Source: Amborella trichopoda (lineage: Eukaryota > Streptophyta > Magnoliopsida > Amborellales > Amborellaceae). From it: 64,000 nucleotides of DNA. The notes below the pieces were generated by a model. That model was not told where the DNA came from. It saw only the letters and a program-made list of their open reading frames with translations, and ran no database searches. Positions 34,241 to 45,790 of this stretch are shown piece after piece (within the stretch, counting starts at the first letter, position 1; each line of letters opens with the position of its first letter). The stretch lies in contig NW_006500356.1 of assembly GCF_000471905.2 (NCBI RefSeq), positions 1,680,743 to 1,744,742 of the forward strand. Reading direction: 5' to 3'. The position numbers and the translations under genes are program-made.

Positions 34241-35726
34241 AAATTAGAAACATACCATAGAGCAATATTGTCGTCAAATTTGCATTATAAATGAGAAACA
34301 AAGCCAAATATAACCAAAAAATATATTATAAATTTTCAAATTTTCATTATAAATTATAAACTTAGCCAAAAATATATTATAATCACAAAAAATTGCAAAC
34401 TCATAACCAAAAAAACCCTCATCAAGTTTTATCATAATGTAAAGCCAAACTTCAAAAACAAACACAAGAAAAAAAAAAAGAAAAGGATAAAAAACCATTA
34501 CATAACACAATAGCCACAAAAAATCAATCATTTCGGTTGCCAAAATCTCTCTTTTGCAACCACTTTTGTACCCAAAAATTTCCGTGTCAAATGCATTTTG
34601 ATTTCACAAAAAATCAAAAACTTCGAATTTGATCCTTAAAAAAAAATTTGATTTTGAGCTAAAGAACTAGTTTTTGGGGCACAAATAGAGTTATCTAGGG
34701 TTTTGGGGAACCAAAATGCCCCTAACATACTATTTCTGCCTTTTACAAGAGGAAAATTACTTCTTCTTTTTTTTGCCCTTTGGCCGAGGGCAATCTCTGC
34801 CCTTGCTAAAAGGGCTCTGGGTGCGAGCCCAGTTGCTGGGCATTGGGCACCCACCCAGGAAGTGGCCCAGGGTCACCGCCGCACTGGGCCGCAGAGGCCA
34901 CGTGAGGGGCAATGAGGCCTCCCAACACTTGAGCAGCCCGCCCAGGTTGCTGGGCAGCCGACTTTTTGAACAATGGACTTTACAACCAATTTTTTCAGCA
35001 TGGGATTCATGAGATCTATACATTCCATGTCTAAGCACGTGGTCAGGGAGGCCAAGGCATGAAGAGATACCCAGGGACAGAGCCCTGGATCATAATTTTG
35101 TAACAACTCCAACACAAAAAGGCCTCTTTCAACCTAGAGTTTTGTACTTTTTCCTTTATTTCCTCTTCTGTACATGCTGCCTCTAAGCAGAGTTACCCTA
35201 CAGTCAGTTCTATCAAAACAAAGGGGGAAAAAAAAGGTATCATGCAATAAAAGCTCATGCTCAAGATCATATCAATCTTGAAAGTTGGAGAAGTTGCATC
35301 TTATGAGACACCAGAAGAATACTGAAGGATTGTCACAGAATAATGTAAAAATACATAAAATGGAAAAGAATGATACACAAAGACTAATTGAAAATTAGAA
35401 CTCCATTACCAAAAACAAAAAAGAGAAACCAATAAAGAAAGATTGAAAAAGGGATAAAAGAACTGAAATGCAGATAGAATAAAAAGAAGGCAAGCAATGA
35501 TGCATCTATGGACACAAAGCAATTGATACAATCAGAAGAATCAAAGAAAAAATTTTGTTGCTCCCAATTACAATTGATTTGAAATACAAGAAAACAAGAA
35601 CCACACTACAATGCAACAAAATCAATACCAAATATACCAAAAACACAGACCTCAGGCTACAAATCATGAGGTAATCTATAACAAAGCACACTACCTCTAT
35701 CTTCAACATGCACTCAACAGCCTCCG
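34241..35726. other. Intergenic DNA between the LINE and the fucosyltransferase-like gene
   Basis: 34241-34700 is A/T-rich. 34780-35000 is GC-rich with CAGTTGCTGGGCATTGGGC and CAGGTTGCTGGGCAGCC as related blocks. The last few hundred bases should include the 3' UTR of the minus-strand gene ending at 35727; a TTTATT (AATAAA on the minus strand) occurs near 35154. No coding region was recognised. Confidence 0.45.
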
Positions 35727-37382
35727 TCAACACGTGTTGATCCCATCCTTACAATCCTTTGTCAAATCATTAAATGTCTCCACACGCTTCTTTGCCCTGA
35801 CTAACACCTCAGTGTCCACTTCTACTCTCATATACCCATCAAACTCAACAGGCTGCCCTCCAGTCAAGATCTTGGTTTCATTGTACCACTCGCTCTTGTT
35901 CCCCCACAAATCCTTGTAATCATCAAGCAAATGAACCTCATATTTCGACCTCAATTTATCAAAATAATTATAGAAAGGCTCATTGGTAGCTATATATAGC
36001 TTTCTCCTTGGTTTAATCATCTGCATAACCTTCTCTAGGATTGCGCCAGGGGAAGTATCACTATCAAGATTGGGCCATAACTCTTTGTTCATTGCCTTTT
36101 CCCCTCTAACAACATGAACTGCATCAAAGTCCCAATCCATTCTCCCACTAATCTCTGAAACTATATTCATCAACCTCTTTGACTTCCACAGTGCGTGCCA
36201 TGGCCTCTTAATATACTTTGCAGCCTGACCCTCACAAACTCTATACCAGTAATTCTCTGGTTCAGGGGTATCAAATTGCCTCCAAATTATTGTGCTTTTA
36301 TCCTTTCTAAGTTGCATTGGGGATACTTTATAAGTAGTCACAGTCCTCACAGGGATCTTGTCCTTCTTATGCTTTCGATCCCATTGTTTCCACTCTCTCA
36401 AGAATTGCCCCTCTTCAACAATTGAAACCGAATCATTCATATGATCGAAATCAAAGTAAAACCTGAAATCCTTTCCCTCTTCATCTTTGTTGCTAGGGTT
36501 GTAATTTGCAGCCAAACACATGCTCAAATCCATGACAAAGGTCCTGTTCAGATACTGGGCTTCTCCTAAAGCACAAAGGAAGCTCCATAGAAAATGGTTC
36601 ATCCCTTTACAGTAGTCTCCACCTCTCGAATAGTAGAGGTACTTGCCCTTTCTAATAGACAACGCAGCCTGATTCGTGATCGAATCATTAAATTTCTCTT
36701 CATCGACAACAAACACAGAAGGAGATTTCGACGAGGGTTTATTAATACGTGAAGGCGGCTTGGCCTTGACACCGGAGTGCCATTTGCCAGCATTAACCAC
36801 TTCAAATCTACAATTTTCCTGAACTCTAAGCCTAAACCTCCTAAAATCCCTATATTTTCTCCATGATTTTTCCTTTTTCGATCTAAATCTCCATGCTACA
36901 TCACACTCATCTGGCTTAGAGCCACGAACTGGTGTTTGATAATCAAAGAAATTGATACCAGAAAATACCTTCAAATTGAACCTCTCGATCGTGACACGAA
37001 CACTAGGGTTTGAGCAATTGATGGGGAGAGAGGCATCTTCGCAACTCTCAGTCAAATTCAGGAGCTGTATCGTATCACTGGCCTCTCGTTCTAGACTTTC
37101 AAAGGTGAGTGGGCGATCAGTGGGTGAAGAAGCAGGAGAAATTGCGACCAAATCTTCCCCAGTACTGAGGACAGAATCATCAGGGTGAAATGTAGCGTTT
37201 TCATAGCGAGAGAAAGCCGCGGTGATGGCTTTGGTGGATTCAAGCCAGGGGTCCGGGGGTTGGTATGTGATTGCAATGACTGTGAAGATGAGGACCGACA
37301 TTACAAAAAGAGAGAAACAGACATTGCTGATGAGTTTTATGAGGTTTTGCCCTAGAGGCTCTGCACCGTTCATATCAGCCAT
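35727..37382 (-). CDS. Intronless membrane-anchored O-fucosyltransferase-like protein (AT4G12700/AT2G04280-type)
   Basis: An uninterrupted 551-codon frame with ATG at 37382 and stop at 35727. The N-terminus is cytosolic and short, and residues 17-39 (LISNVCFSLFVMSVLIFTVI...) form one transmembrane helix. This suggests a type II Golgi or ER membrane protein with a lumenal C-terminus. A variable stem (40-110) precedes the conserved part: FFDYQTPVRGSKPDECDVAWRF (145-166), GGDYCKGMNHFLWSFLCALGE (254-274), YWYRVCEG (378-385), HVVRGEKAMNKELWPNL (423-439), LYIATNE (462-468) and a C-terminal NDLTKDCKDGINTC. From memory this is the plant family annotated as 'calcium ion-binding protein' in Arabidopsis and related to O-fucosyltransferases (PF10250-like). 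Donor and acceptor are not known to me. Several NxS/T sequons (N62, N108, N122) fit a lumenal domain. It looks functional: full length, no breaks. Confidence 0.9.
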   Translation of the reverse strand: MADMNGAEPLGQNLIKLISNVCFSLFVMSVLIFTVIAITYQPPDPWLESTKAITAAFSRYENATFHPDDSVLSTGEDLVAISPASSPTDRPLTFESLEREASDTIQLLNLTESCEDASLPINCSNPSVRVTIERFNLKVFSGINFFDYQTPVRGSKPDECDVAWRFRSKKEKSWRKYRDFRRFRLRVQENCRFEVVNAGKWHSGVKAKPPSRINKPSSKSPSVFVVDEEKFNDSITNQAALSIRKGKYLYYSRGGDYCKGMNHFLWSFLCALGEAQYLNRTFVMDLSMCLAANYNPSNKDEEGKDFRFYFDFDHMNDSVSIVEEGQFLREWKQWDRKHKKDKIPVRTVTTYKVSPMQLRKDKSTIIWRQFDTPEPENYWYRVCEGQAAKYIKRPWHALWKSKRLMNIVSEISGRMDWDFDAVHVVRGEKAMNKELWPNLDSDTSPGAILEKVMQMIKPRRKLYIATNEPFYNYFDKLRSKYEVHLLDDYKDLWGNKSEWYNETKILTGGQPVEFDGYMRVEVDTEVLVRAKKRVETFNDLTKDCKDGINTC

Positions 37383-37435
37383 GATGAAGAATTCGGGTTT
37401 TGTTATGCCAGAGAGAACAGATCTTTAAGGAAAGA

Positions 37436-37505
37436 CTTCAATAGAGAGAATGCAGTTACAGAGAGAGAAAAAGGAAATCAGCCATTACAGAGAGAGTTTG
37501 GAAGT
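37436..37505 (-). promoter_or_regulatory. CT-rich leader of the fucosyltransferase-like gene
   Basis: On the coding strand this stretch is rich in CTCTCT (two CTCTCTCTGTAA blocks about 40 bp apart), some 55-120 bp upstream of the ATG at 37382. Such pyrimidine patches are common in plant 5' UTRs and core promoters. No clear TATA box was seen. Confidence 0.4.
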
Positions 37506-38445
37506 GGATCTTGAAGTCCACTGAATTTGTCGTGGATGGGTCTAGTGAAGGAGGGCCCCTCTTCTCATCATTTCAGGGAACGGTCGTCGTTTCTTCTTTC
37601 TCTTACTTTTCTTGGACGATTGGAGTCTCGGAGTTGGAGAAGAGAAAAACACGGGTTTTACTCTTCTCTAAGAAGCAACACCTAAAAACGGGAGTGAGTG
37701 AGCAAATTATGAAGGGAACATTGCAAAACACCCCCCAAATATAATAGTCTCGATGCAACGGACCCCTAATTTAACTGTTTCTTTCATTGTTTTTTTCAAA
37801 AATACGCAAATCCTCTTCGCTCGAAATAAAAATAAACACCTAAACCACCTTATCTTACTTTTTACCTTACCCACGCCTCTCTCCTCTATCCCACAAAATA
37901 AGTGCTGTCCTGTAAATAAGGTCAAGCGCTCTGTCATGATGTAAGGTGCGGTAAGCGCTCTGGCATGATGTAAGGTGTGGTCTCATGGCTCCAATAGTGT
38001 ATAAAATATGGTCCCGTTTTAGAATTGTGTAAAAATGCTATCCGACAATTGAAAAGGGCAGTCTCATACTTGCAAAGAATAGTATGCATGTAGATGTTAC
38101 TATATTCCAAGGTTTCTAAGGCTCAGGTACTATGTAAAGGGTAATTTGGTTCAGTAGTTATCTTCAAGCGGTCCGGCCCTTATACTCTCCGGCAATGTGA
38201 TAGTGCGCTCCGACAATGTGCTACCCAGTCTAAAAGTCAACGTGGCAAAATGATTTTTTGTACATGGGAATGACATTTCAATCTAAAAAATATGAACTTT
38301 TTCACTTAACGATATTTGTATAGAAGGTTTTTTTTGAGAAATAAAGTGAGGCAAAAAAAAGTTAGTTGGACGTAAGTTGCATAGAAAGTGTGGTCTTAAG
38401 ATTGATTAATTTTTTTAAAAAATTCCACTTATGAACTAACCTTAA
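37506..38445. other. Upstream intergenic DNA, no gene seen
   Basis: It contains a short tandem pair, GCGCTCTGTCATGATGTAAGG and GCGCTCTGGCATGATGTAAGG (37926-37980). The short frames have no family features. Confidence 0.4.
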
Positions 38446-38450
38446 ATAAT

Positions 38451-39180
38451 GTTTGTATAAGGTTGCCTCTCCGTACACACGTGCATCTCTAAAATTTTGC
38501 TAAAATTTGTTTTAGAGATGCTTGAAAATCTATTTTTAATCTTGGTTTGAAAATCTATTTTTAATCTTATTTATAACATTTTAAATTTCAAAATGGCATG
38601 TATTGAACAAGTTAATAAATATTATAAAAAATGTGTGGTTTATATAAAGCCGAGGCTCTAAACAATCAAAAGAAAGTGCACCTTTAAATAGTATCGAGAA
38701 ATGAGGTTTTAATGTTGAAAATCTTTGTGATAGCCTTAAAATATTTTTTTCACCTTTAATTATAAAATTTAAAGCTTCAAAAATAGTGTAGATTGAGCAG
38801 ATCTATGAAAATCTTAAAAATTAATGGTCCAAAAATGCGTTACAAGATGCACTATTTACAAAACTTGAAATCTTTTTTTTTTCTCAGGTCCGTGCATCTT
38901 GATGTCGAGATGATCAATTTGAGAAAATTTGAGGTGATTGTATAGAGCATCGACTCTATATAAACTTTTTCTTTTAAAAAATATTGAAAATGAACGATCT
39001 AGGTAAGTTGTTCTTGAAAATAGATTGTCTAAATAAGTTGTTTGAAGATACGTTATTTTTAAAATTTAAAATTCTTTTCTCTACATATCTATACATCTCA
39101 AGATCGAGATGATCAATTTGAGGGTTCTCCAACACCATAGCACTTTTTTATGTATGATTTTTGGCATGCACTTTAATTCA
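38451..39180 (+). mobile_element. MITE family M1, outer copy split by another M1
   Basis: The left part 38451-38630 starts GTTTGTATAAGGTTGCC and the right part from about 38975 resumes with ATTGAAAATGAACGATCTAG and GATCGAGATGATCAATTTGAGG. The two parts cover successive regions of M1, with the complete copy 38631-38971 between them. Confidence 0.55.
38631..38971 (+). mobile_element. MITE family M1, inner copy nested in an older M1
   Basis: Runs from TGTGTGGTTTATATAAAGCC to GACTCTATATAAACTTTTTC, with the inverted pair AGCCGAGGCTCTAAAC and AGAGCATCGACTCTATAT. The host copy continues on both sides. The A/T-rich flanks hide the target duplication. Confidence 0.65.
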
Positions 39181-39189
39181 ATAATATAA

Positions 39190-39569
39190 GGAAAAAGTTT
39201 ATATAAGGTTGAAACCTTAAAATGTGGAATTAAAGATGCACCTCAAAAGTCTATTAAAAAAGTTGTTTTATTGTTGACAAACCTTAATCATCGAGATATA
39301 TGAATATGAAAAAAAATAAAAATAATGAGTGTTAGAAATAATGCATCTTGCTATATATTAGCTAGATCGTCCATTTTTAAGATTTTCATATGTTTATGTA
39401 TCTACTTAATTTTAACTATTTTTTAAATTTAAAATTTTATAATTAGATATAAAAATAGATTTGAAATAATCATAAACATTTTTTACACCAAAATCAGATA
39501 TTATGATAAAATTTGAAAGTGCACCTTAATTGAATTGTTTCATGTTGCAACCTTATTGAAATCGCACCC
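39190..39569 (-). mobile_element. MITE family M1, reverse orientation, with 9-bp TSD
   Basis: A 380-bp element starting GGAAAAAGTTTATATAAGG and ending TTGAAATCGCACCC. It is flanked by ATAATATAA (39181-39189) and ATAATAAAA (39570-39578), which match at 8 of 9 positions. It independently supports the boundaries and TSD length seen at 3991-4383. Confidence 0.75.
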
Positions 39570-39731
39570 ATAATAAAAAGTTGCAACGTTATATAAACTT
39601 TTTGGAACCTGAAAATATGAGAGAGATTCCCGGTTGTTGAAACCACACCCATAATAAAAAGTTGCAACGTTATATAAACTTTTTGGAACCTGAAAATACG
39701 AGAGAGATTCCCGGTTGTTGAATAGAAAATG
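39570..39731. repeat. 81-bp tandem duplication containing M1 terminal sequence
   Basis: ATAATAAAAAGTTGCAACG starts at 39570 and 39651. Each unit holds GTTGCAACGTTATATAAAC (an M1 right-end variant), then CCTGAAAATAYGAGAGAG and CCCGGTTGTTGAA. The first unit ends ACCACACCC, an M1 left-end variant in reverse. The two units are nearly identical. Confidence 0.8.
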
Positions 39732-40047
39732 AATGGTAGGGTGAGAGGGACTCATGCCCGCGCTCACCAATCGTGACAACTTACCTCGCAAAATACATGT
39801 CCTACCTGCATGTTTTCTTGATCGACGCATGACCAAACCCTTTATTAGGGTTTCGACTTGCATCGACGAGAGCCATCACCCTCCAATGGATGAGGTGGAC
39901 AGTGATGGAGAGAGTGGGTTCCGTGCCCTTTCCAACTCCGTCCATGCCATTGACATGGTGATGACTTAGATTTCTTGTAGTCCGGATGATTTTAAGAATG
40001 CTCATGAAGATTTTTTATTTTATTTCTTTGTTATTTAGATTCTAAAA

Positions 40048-40283
40048 TAAAAATATATATAATAAGATTATTTACATTTAATACAAGATAGTCACAATCA
40101 ATCTTTGACTTTTAGATGTGAAATTGAGTGGTTACGTTTATTCTATTGACCAAATTCAAAATTCAAAAGAAATATTCTTGAACTTTATGACACGCCTAAA
40201 CCATTAGATTTCACATCAGATGATTGCAAGTAATTGTGACCTCCTTGTACCAAAGATAAATAGTCTCATTATATACAATTTCC
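40048..40283 (+). mobile_element. MITE family M3, copy 2
   Basis: It has inverted arms AATACAAGATAGTCACAATCAA and AATTGTGACCTCCTTGTACC, and interior blocks GGTTACGTTTATTCTATTGAC and GAACTTTATGACAC shared with 3513-3738. The left terminus is eroded. Confidence 0.6.
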
Positions 40284-40814
40284 CTACAATATCCATGATA
40301 TCTTTTTTTAACTCCTTTTAGGGAAAAAGAGCTTTTTTTTGTATGAAAGGTAACAAGAACCAATCTTTTTACCCAAAATTTTATACGGTAGGACCCCCAA
40401 GTTTTGAAATGGTAACCTCTTTAACCCATAGCCTAACCTTAATAAAAATTTTGCAAATTACTCGTATGCCCTAAAAAGATAATAATATCTCAAGATTGAA
40501 CGGAGGGGTGAAATCTAAGTGTTAACAAACTTAAAATTCATATATTTTTTTCTTTTAAAAGAATCATCTAGTGATTAAGTGATTCTCAAAAAGGTTTTTT
40601 GACCAAGGGAGTAGATGTATAATATCGCTCACATATGAGTCCACGTTTGAAAAAACAATAGAACATATATCAAACGGTAGGGTACATGACATCTCCACCA
40701 TTCATACAACTATAGACGATCTACATGAATTATCCATTGCATAACTCGACCACTGACCAAACAAAGCTAATCTCCACCAACCATATTAATAGAGATGAGA
40801 TGACATTTCAATAT

Positions 40815-41097
40815 ATGTATCGGGGGACGCATTTTTATACTTGCATCCCTCGAGGAATAAAACATTCATCTAAAAGATGGATACAAATGAGTAGTCCCTT
40901 AAAAAAACTAAAACCAATAGTCAAAATTTATTATTTTATTTTTAAGAATTTAGTTATTCCCACATATTAATGATCTCCAACTTAGATATTACATATTTTA
41001 AAAAACTTTAGCTCCAAAACCCATCTCAAAAAAGGGTATTCTAAGAGGGGACTCATTTCTACATATGAGTTCCAAGACTCGTAGAAACCGTGTCCGA
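40815..41097 (-). mobile_element. MITE family M2, diverged reverse copy
   Basis: It contains ATCTAAAAGATGGATACAAATG, TAATGATCTCCAACTTAGAT and a right end ATGAGTTCC...AGAAACCGTGTCC. The right end matches the left end of the copy at 15442 read in reverse. The TSD is unclear. Confidence 0.5.
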
Positions 41098-42335
41098 TAT
41101 ATAGAAACCTAGACCAACTTATAGCACCGGAACTTATAAAAAACACCCCCCATAGGCATCCTAAACCTAAATCATGAAAATATGGCTATTGATGGGGGAA
41201 AGAAAAAAAATTCATACCACCCAAGATCCTGACAGTCTCCTCCACCCATTACTACCCACTCAGCACTGACCTTCTAATCTTTGGAAAAATTCATTCACAA
41301 ACTAATCATCTTAAAACCTCCATTAACCATTTTCAAAATCTCTCAAGATGAAAAACCATTTCAAAACTCATATATTATTCTTCAATTCTCCCAACTTTGT
41401 CAAAAACAAAGTGTTGTTTTTTTAAATTATAAACCCTTGGAGCTAGCCCCAAGTTAACTTGGTTTGCCACCATTCAAAGGGAAACTCACAAATCACCTAT
41501 GCCAACCTCTACTTGATAAATTTATGTTCTTAGGCTCAAAGGTCAGAAAATAGAAACCCCTACATATCTAGGAAGACCAGCACTCATGAATTCCTACCTA
41601 AACCCAGGCACACTTCATTGGTGTTTTGTATTCAAACTTCCTTCCACTATAATCAATATCCTTGATAAAGTTCAAAGGGCCTACCTTTGGGTCAACCAAT
41701 TTAACAGAAAAATATCTAAGCCTTGATAACTAGAACTCAGTGTGCAAACCCAATCATAAAGTTGTGCATGTCATAAAAAAAAAAAAATCAAGGAAAACAA
41801 TTTTACCCTATTAATTCTTGGAAATTGAGGGGTGAAACGGGACAAGAATATGGTATGAAAGAAAACAAAATGGGTTTTAATCTACGATCCCAGGCACACT
41901 AAATTGCTTTCTCAAGATAACATGTGTCCCTTACTGATAGGAATTAGTCTCCACTTAAATACCGGTCGTTTCGGTATATATGGGAACATGATGAAACTAT
42001 CTTACAAATACAAATATACAAGTATTGCAAGATCTAGAATATCAGAGTTGCCACTTTTAAAAAGATAAAGTGCCACTTTTAAAAAGATAAAGTTCTCATA
42101 AAAATCTCATAAAAATTCGTATTCTTTCTATGTACAAAACAGGAGGGAATAGGTCCCTGTTTGTAGAAAAATAGCATGCCTCTTTAAGACAACACTTACC
42201 TTATAATTTATGGTAGAGTTACTCATAGAAATTGGGTTTAACATATATAGATTATTTTAAATTGGTCAAAAAAAAATTGTAAGTCTTTTTAGACTTTTAT
42301 AATGTATGGGAGTTATAAATTGTAGATTATTTTAA

Positions 42336-42456
42336 GGAAAATTATTTCATGCGGGCTGGACCGCATTTCTACATATGCGAACACCTCTCAAAAATAGATT
42401 TATTAAGAGGCCCGCATTACTACATACGCAGGCTTGGCCGCATAGAAACCGAATCC
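42336..42456 (+). mobile_element. Short MITE family M2 with perfect 9-bp TSD
   Basis: A 121-bp deletion derivative from GGAAAATTATTTCATGCGGG to CATAGAAACCGAATCC. It is flanked by TTATTTTAA at 42327-42335 and 42457-42465. It keeps both M2 ends (GCTGGACCGCATTTCTACAT and GCAGGCTTGGCCGCATAG) with almost no interior, so it best defines the termini. Confidence 0.85.
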
Positions 42457-42886
42457 TTATTTTAAACGTTATGCATTATTTACCAATTTGTCAAAAGTTT
42501 ATACACTAACCAAATATTGACTACTTACATATATGTGTTCTTAACCATGAGTGACCTTGATATAATTAACCATATACTACAATAGTGAGAATGATACTAT
42601 TAGACTTAACTCACCATTATTACATCTCAACCATTAATAAGGTAACTCTCTCTAGTCTTTACTCTTTCCAAAACGTTAAGGAACAAGAGGCATACTATTT
42701 TCTAATAATCATAAGTATTTTTCAAAGCTAAAAATACAACATTAACCCTGCTAGGATGGCAGTTGATAACTGATTTGTGGTTCACATTAATTAAAAATAA
42801 GTACCTTTGAGGACACCATTTGTGAGACCCTCAGTTCAAAGAGATTCATGAGCTTGGAAAAGCTATACATGATATACTTTAAATTA

Positions 42887-43274
42887 AGAAAATTTTGTAT
42901 AGAACCCTAAGTCTTTGTACTATTTCATGGTAGACCTTTTTTCCGTTTTTCTTTCAAGCGGCATAAGAAAACCTCCAACGATTTCACCGTACCCTCTCAT
43001 CTCTTATCTCCCTCTTTTATTAACTTTTGATCATAAAATTAACCCCAACAAATCTTTTTATACCATTTCAACCAAAAATATTTTTTAATCATTTTTTTCC
43101 CTTTCCACCCATTACAAAAGTTTTTGGGTTGAAATGATCAATAAAAAAGGGAGATAAGATATCAGGAGGTATGGTGAAATATTTAAAGGTTTCATTATGC
43201 CGCTTGAAAGAAAAACGGAAGGATGATCTACCATAAAATAATATGAGGAATTAGAGTTTTATATGAAATTTTCT
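42887..43274. mobile_element. Foldback MITE with about 130-bp inverted arms and 10-bp TSD
   Basis: The outer ends are AGAAAATTTTGTATAGAAC and, on the other strand, AGAAAATTTCATATAAAAC. The arms share TTTCTTTCAAGCGGCATAA and CTTATCTCCC in inverse order. CTTTAAATTA is duplicated perfectly at 42877-42886 and 43275-43284. It is non-coding and sits inside the decayed LINE. No other copy is seen in the window. Confidence 0.85.
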
Positions 43275-43640
43275 CTTTAAATTATACAATAGCATCATTC
43301 CCATAAAGTAATGCACAATGACAGGGTAGCATAAATATGCTAGATTCCATCTCAAGATGGGTACTTCTTTCTCACGGGTGTCCATGAGGTGACTAGAAAA
43401 CATAAAATGATAAATGATATCCTAAAAGAATTATGGAAAAGCCCAATCCACCCTAGGGTTTCCTGGTTCGCTTGCTTGGCATACCAAAAGAGGTTCTTAT
43501 AAATGATAGTGTCCAAATATGGGGAATCCAAATGGTAACTATGCCATTTGTGCAAATCAGAAAGAGAGAGTCATGAATAATTGTTCACCTCTTACACCTT
43601 TGTTCATCATCTTTTGTCAAACCATATTGTAGAGGTGAAA

Positions 43641-45697
43641 CACACCTACAATGGCCATCATTAAGACCCAAGCCTAATAACAAACACGTTCCAAAAGGAA
43701 TTCATCATCCGAATCCAAGATATATCACAGTACTCAAAATCCAATCAGTCTAAGATCCTATCCCAATTTATATTTTTAATATTTCAGAAGAGATAGGTTA
43801 TGTCAAATTATGATTTATGAGCATATTAGTCTTGAAAGATCTCTCTTCTCACAAATCATAGGCCAAGCCAACTTAGGTTCGTGTAAAATCCGAAATAAAG
43901 ACCAAAAGTCGAAAGAAAATAAGAAGATTTAAAGGGGATTTTGTATAACATAAATGATAATACTACAATAAAAAGGAAAAAACAGAGAAAACAAAATAAA
44001 AATGACAAATACGTTGAAAGCCAAGCCCTCATGGCCAGCACCTAGAGTTGGGCCTGATCAAACGGCAAAAATTAGAGTCGTTCCTCCTTAATATTCAAGA
44101 TGTGGATCCATACTTGATTTCACTCTAGGAAGAGAGAGTTGCGTAAAAATTTACATCTAGGGCTTTCGACTTGAATGAAAGATTGTTTTGTTTTTTTAAA
44201 GTGGCCAAGTTACAGTTCTAGATCTAGGGTTTCAACGGCCTAAGTTTAGGGTTTGTTAGATAGTTATGTTTTCTGGTCTCGAACACTAAGGTTATGCATC
44301 TTAAAGTCCTCAAAACTGAACTATTTATAAGAAAAAAAACCCAAGAAGTGCGAAAACTGCGATCTGGAGAAAATTTAGACTGTCCATGGGTAAGTGAAGT
44401 GAGGCATGTCACTGAGCCCTCTGGGCCTAGTGACACTCCCCGTGTCGTTGGAGTGAAGCACGCACTTCTTTCGTGAAAATTTCCATACTTGCCGTTGTTG
44501 TGATATTGTCTAGTACATATTCTCATATCTTTCGGTTTTTGAGTTATTTTGAATGTTTTCATGCATTGTGAGTGTGGGACCTACCTAATTTGGGTCATTT
44601 TTTTATAAGATAGGTATTTTGGAATATTTTTCAAATCTTGGGAATATTTTGAAGGATGGACTACGGTCTGGGTGTGAACTACTGTTCAGTGTACCCTATG
44701 GTGTACTTTATAGTGTACTTCAAGGTTTTCAAAATTAAATTAAACTTGGAAGGGGTGCCTAAGCGTTTTTGCACAAGATTGGAGTTGTCCCTTCTCATGT
44801 TGAGAGCCTTGATTATGTACTTCGAGTAATGTAGAGAGGACACTTGCACATTGTGAGCTCCTGAGAGGCCCTTCCATCTCAGCCTTGTGGACTCCAATAT
44901 GTCCCCCCTTATTCTGACATGCTATGGTGCCCCATGGTGGGTAGGAGCAGGTTGAGTTTGTATCGCCATGGAGCAACCACAGCGTCCGGATCAGCTACTC
45001 GCTTGTATATTCCTCGTGTAAATTATACACGTGTAAAGCTTTCTACGTGACCCCATCCACATATAAATTATATGTAACCTCAATTCTCAACCATTTAATC
45101 TGAATGGATGGCTAGGATTGGTCATATCACAATGTCGCACCAAATACCATTTAACTCTTTGCCAATTAGAATTGGCTATCCAAAAATTGAACAACCTACA
45201 TTCACTTTTGGAATGATGTTTTCTTCAAGTTCATAGATAGGGTGTTCAAAAGAAATTCTATTGTTCGAAATCGGTCGCTAGACCCAAAGTTTGGGGTTCT
45301 AAAAGTATTCCAATATTGATATTCACTTGAGGGAGTAGCATCGAGCGAAATCTTTTGACTTTGCAAATATAGGAATTGGGTATCTAATATCGGACATAGA
45401 TTATTTCCTTTTTTTCCATGAAAAGCATAATAATTGACCTAGAACCTCATTGGGTTGGCATACTGTTCCTTTCCTTTCCATTGCTCAGAAAAGCCATCTA
45501 AGTTCAATATGCCAAGCCATCAGCATTATGAAAAGCAAAATCACAAGGTGATGCCTTTTATCACTATTACCTGGGATTGAGGAGCATTTGCAATATTAGG
45601 TTAAGTCCAATAAATGTAAAACTACTGCCCAAACCAATTACTTTTTGATATCTTTCTGTCATTAAGACATCTATCATTGCTGCATTGGCTTGAGGGT
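43641..45697. other. Intergenic DNA, no gene recognised
   Basis: Short frames on both strands (for example near 43856-44041 and 44224-44562) lack family features. The GTGAAGTGAGGCATGTCAC stretch near 44395 is unusual in composition but unassigned. Confidence 0.4.
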
Positions 45698-45790
45698 AAA
45701 CCAACTTAAAAGCTTACAATTCAATAATACTCAGAAGAGTAAACCAACTTAAAAGCTTATCATTCATTAACCAACTTAAAAGCTTATCAC
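45698..45790. repeat. Three copies of AACCAACTTAAAAGCTTA
   Basis: The motif starts near 45698, 45739 and 45769, each followed by a T/CA-rich spacer. It lies 120-210 bp downstream of the PTC52-type stop codon, so it probably falls in that gene's 3' UTR. Confidence 0.7.

Larger units (their letters stand above)
41520..43640 (+). pseudogene. Second, heavily decayed LINE fragment
   Basis: Near 41560-41760 the frame reads KLPSTIINILDKVQRAYLWV, then a KISKP...SVQTQS stretch, as in the region between RT and zf-RVT of plant LINEs. Near 43430-43620 another frame reads LWKSPIHPRVSWFACLAYQK, then CHLCKSERESHE and LFTSYTFVHHLLSNH, matching zf-RVT (W...P...WF.WLA, CxxC, HLF..C). Two MITEs lie between these parts. 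Many stops are present. Endonuclease and RT core were not found upstream. Confidence 0.5.

Noticed and set aside
39540..39863. 107-codon minus-strand frame with an internal protein repeat
   Set aside because: The repeat comes from the 81-bp DNA duplication of M1 terminal sequence. There is no coding signal outside it.
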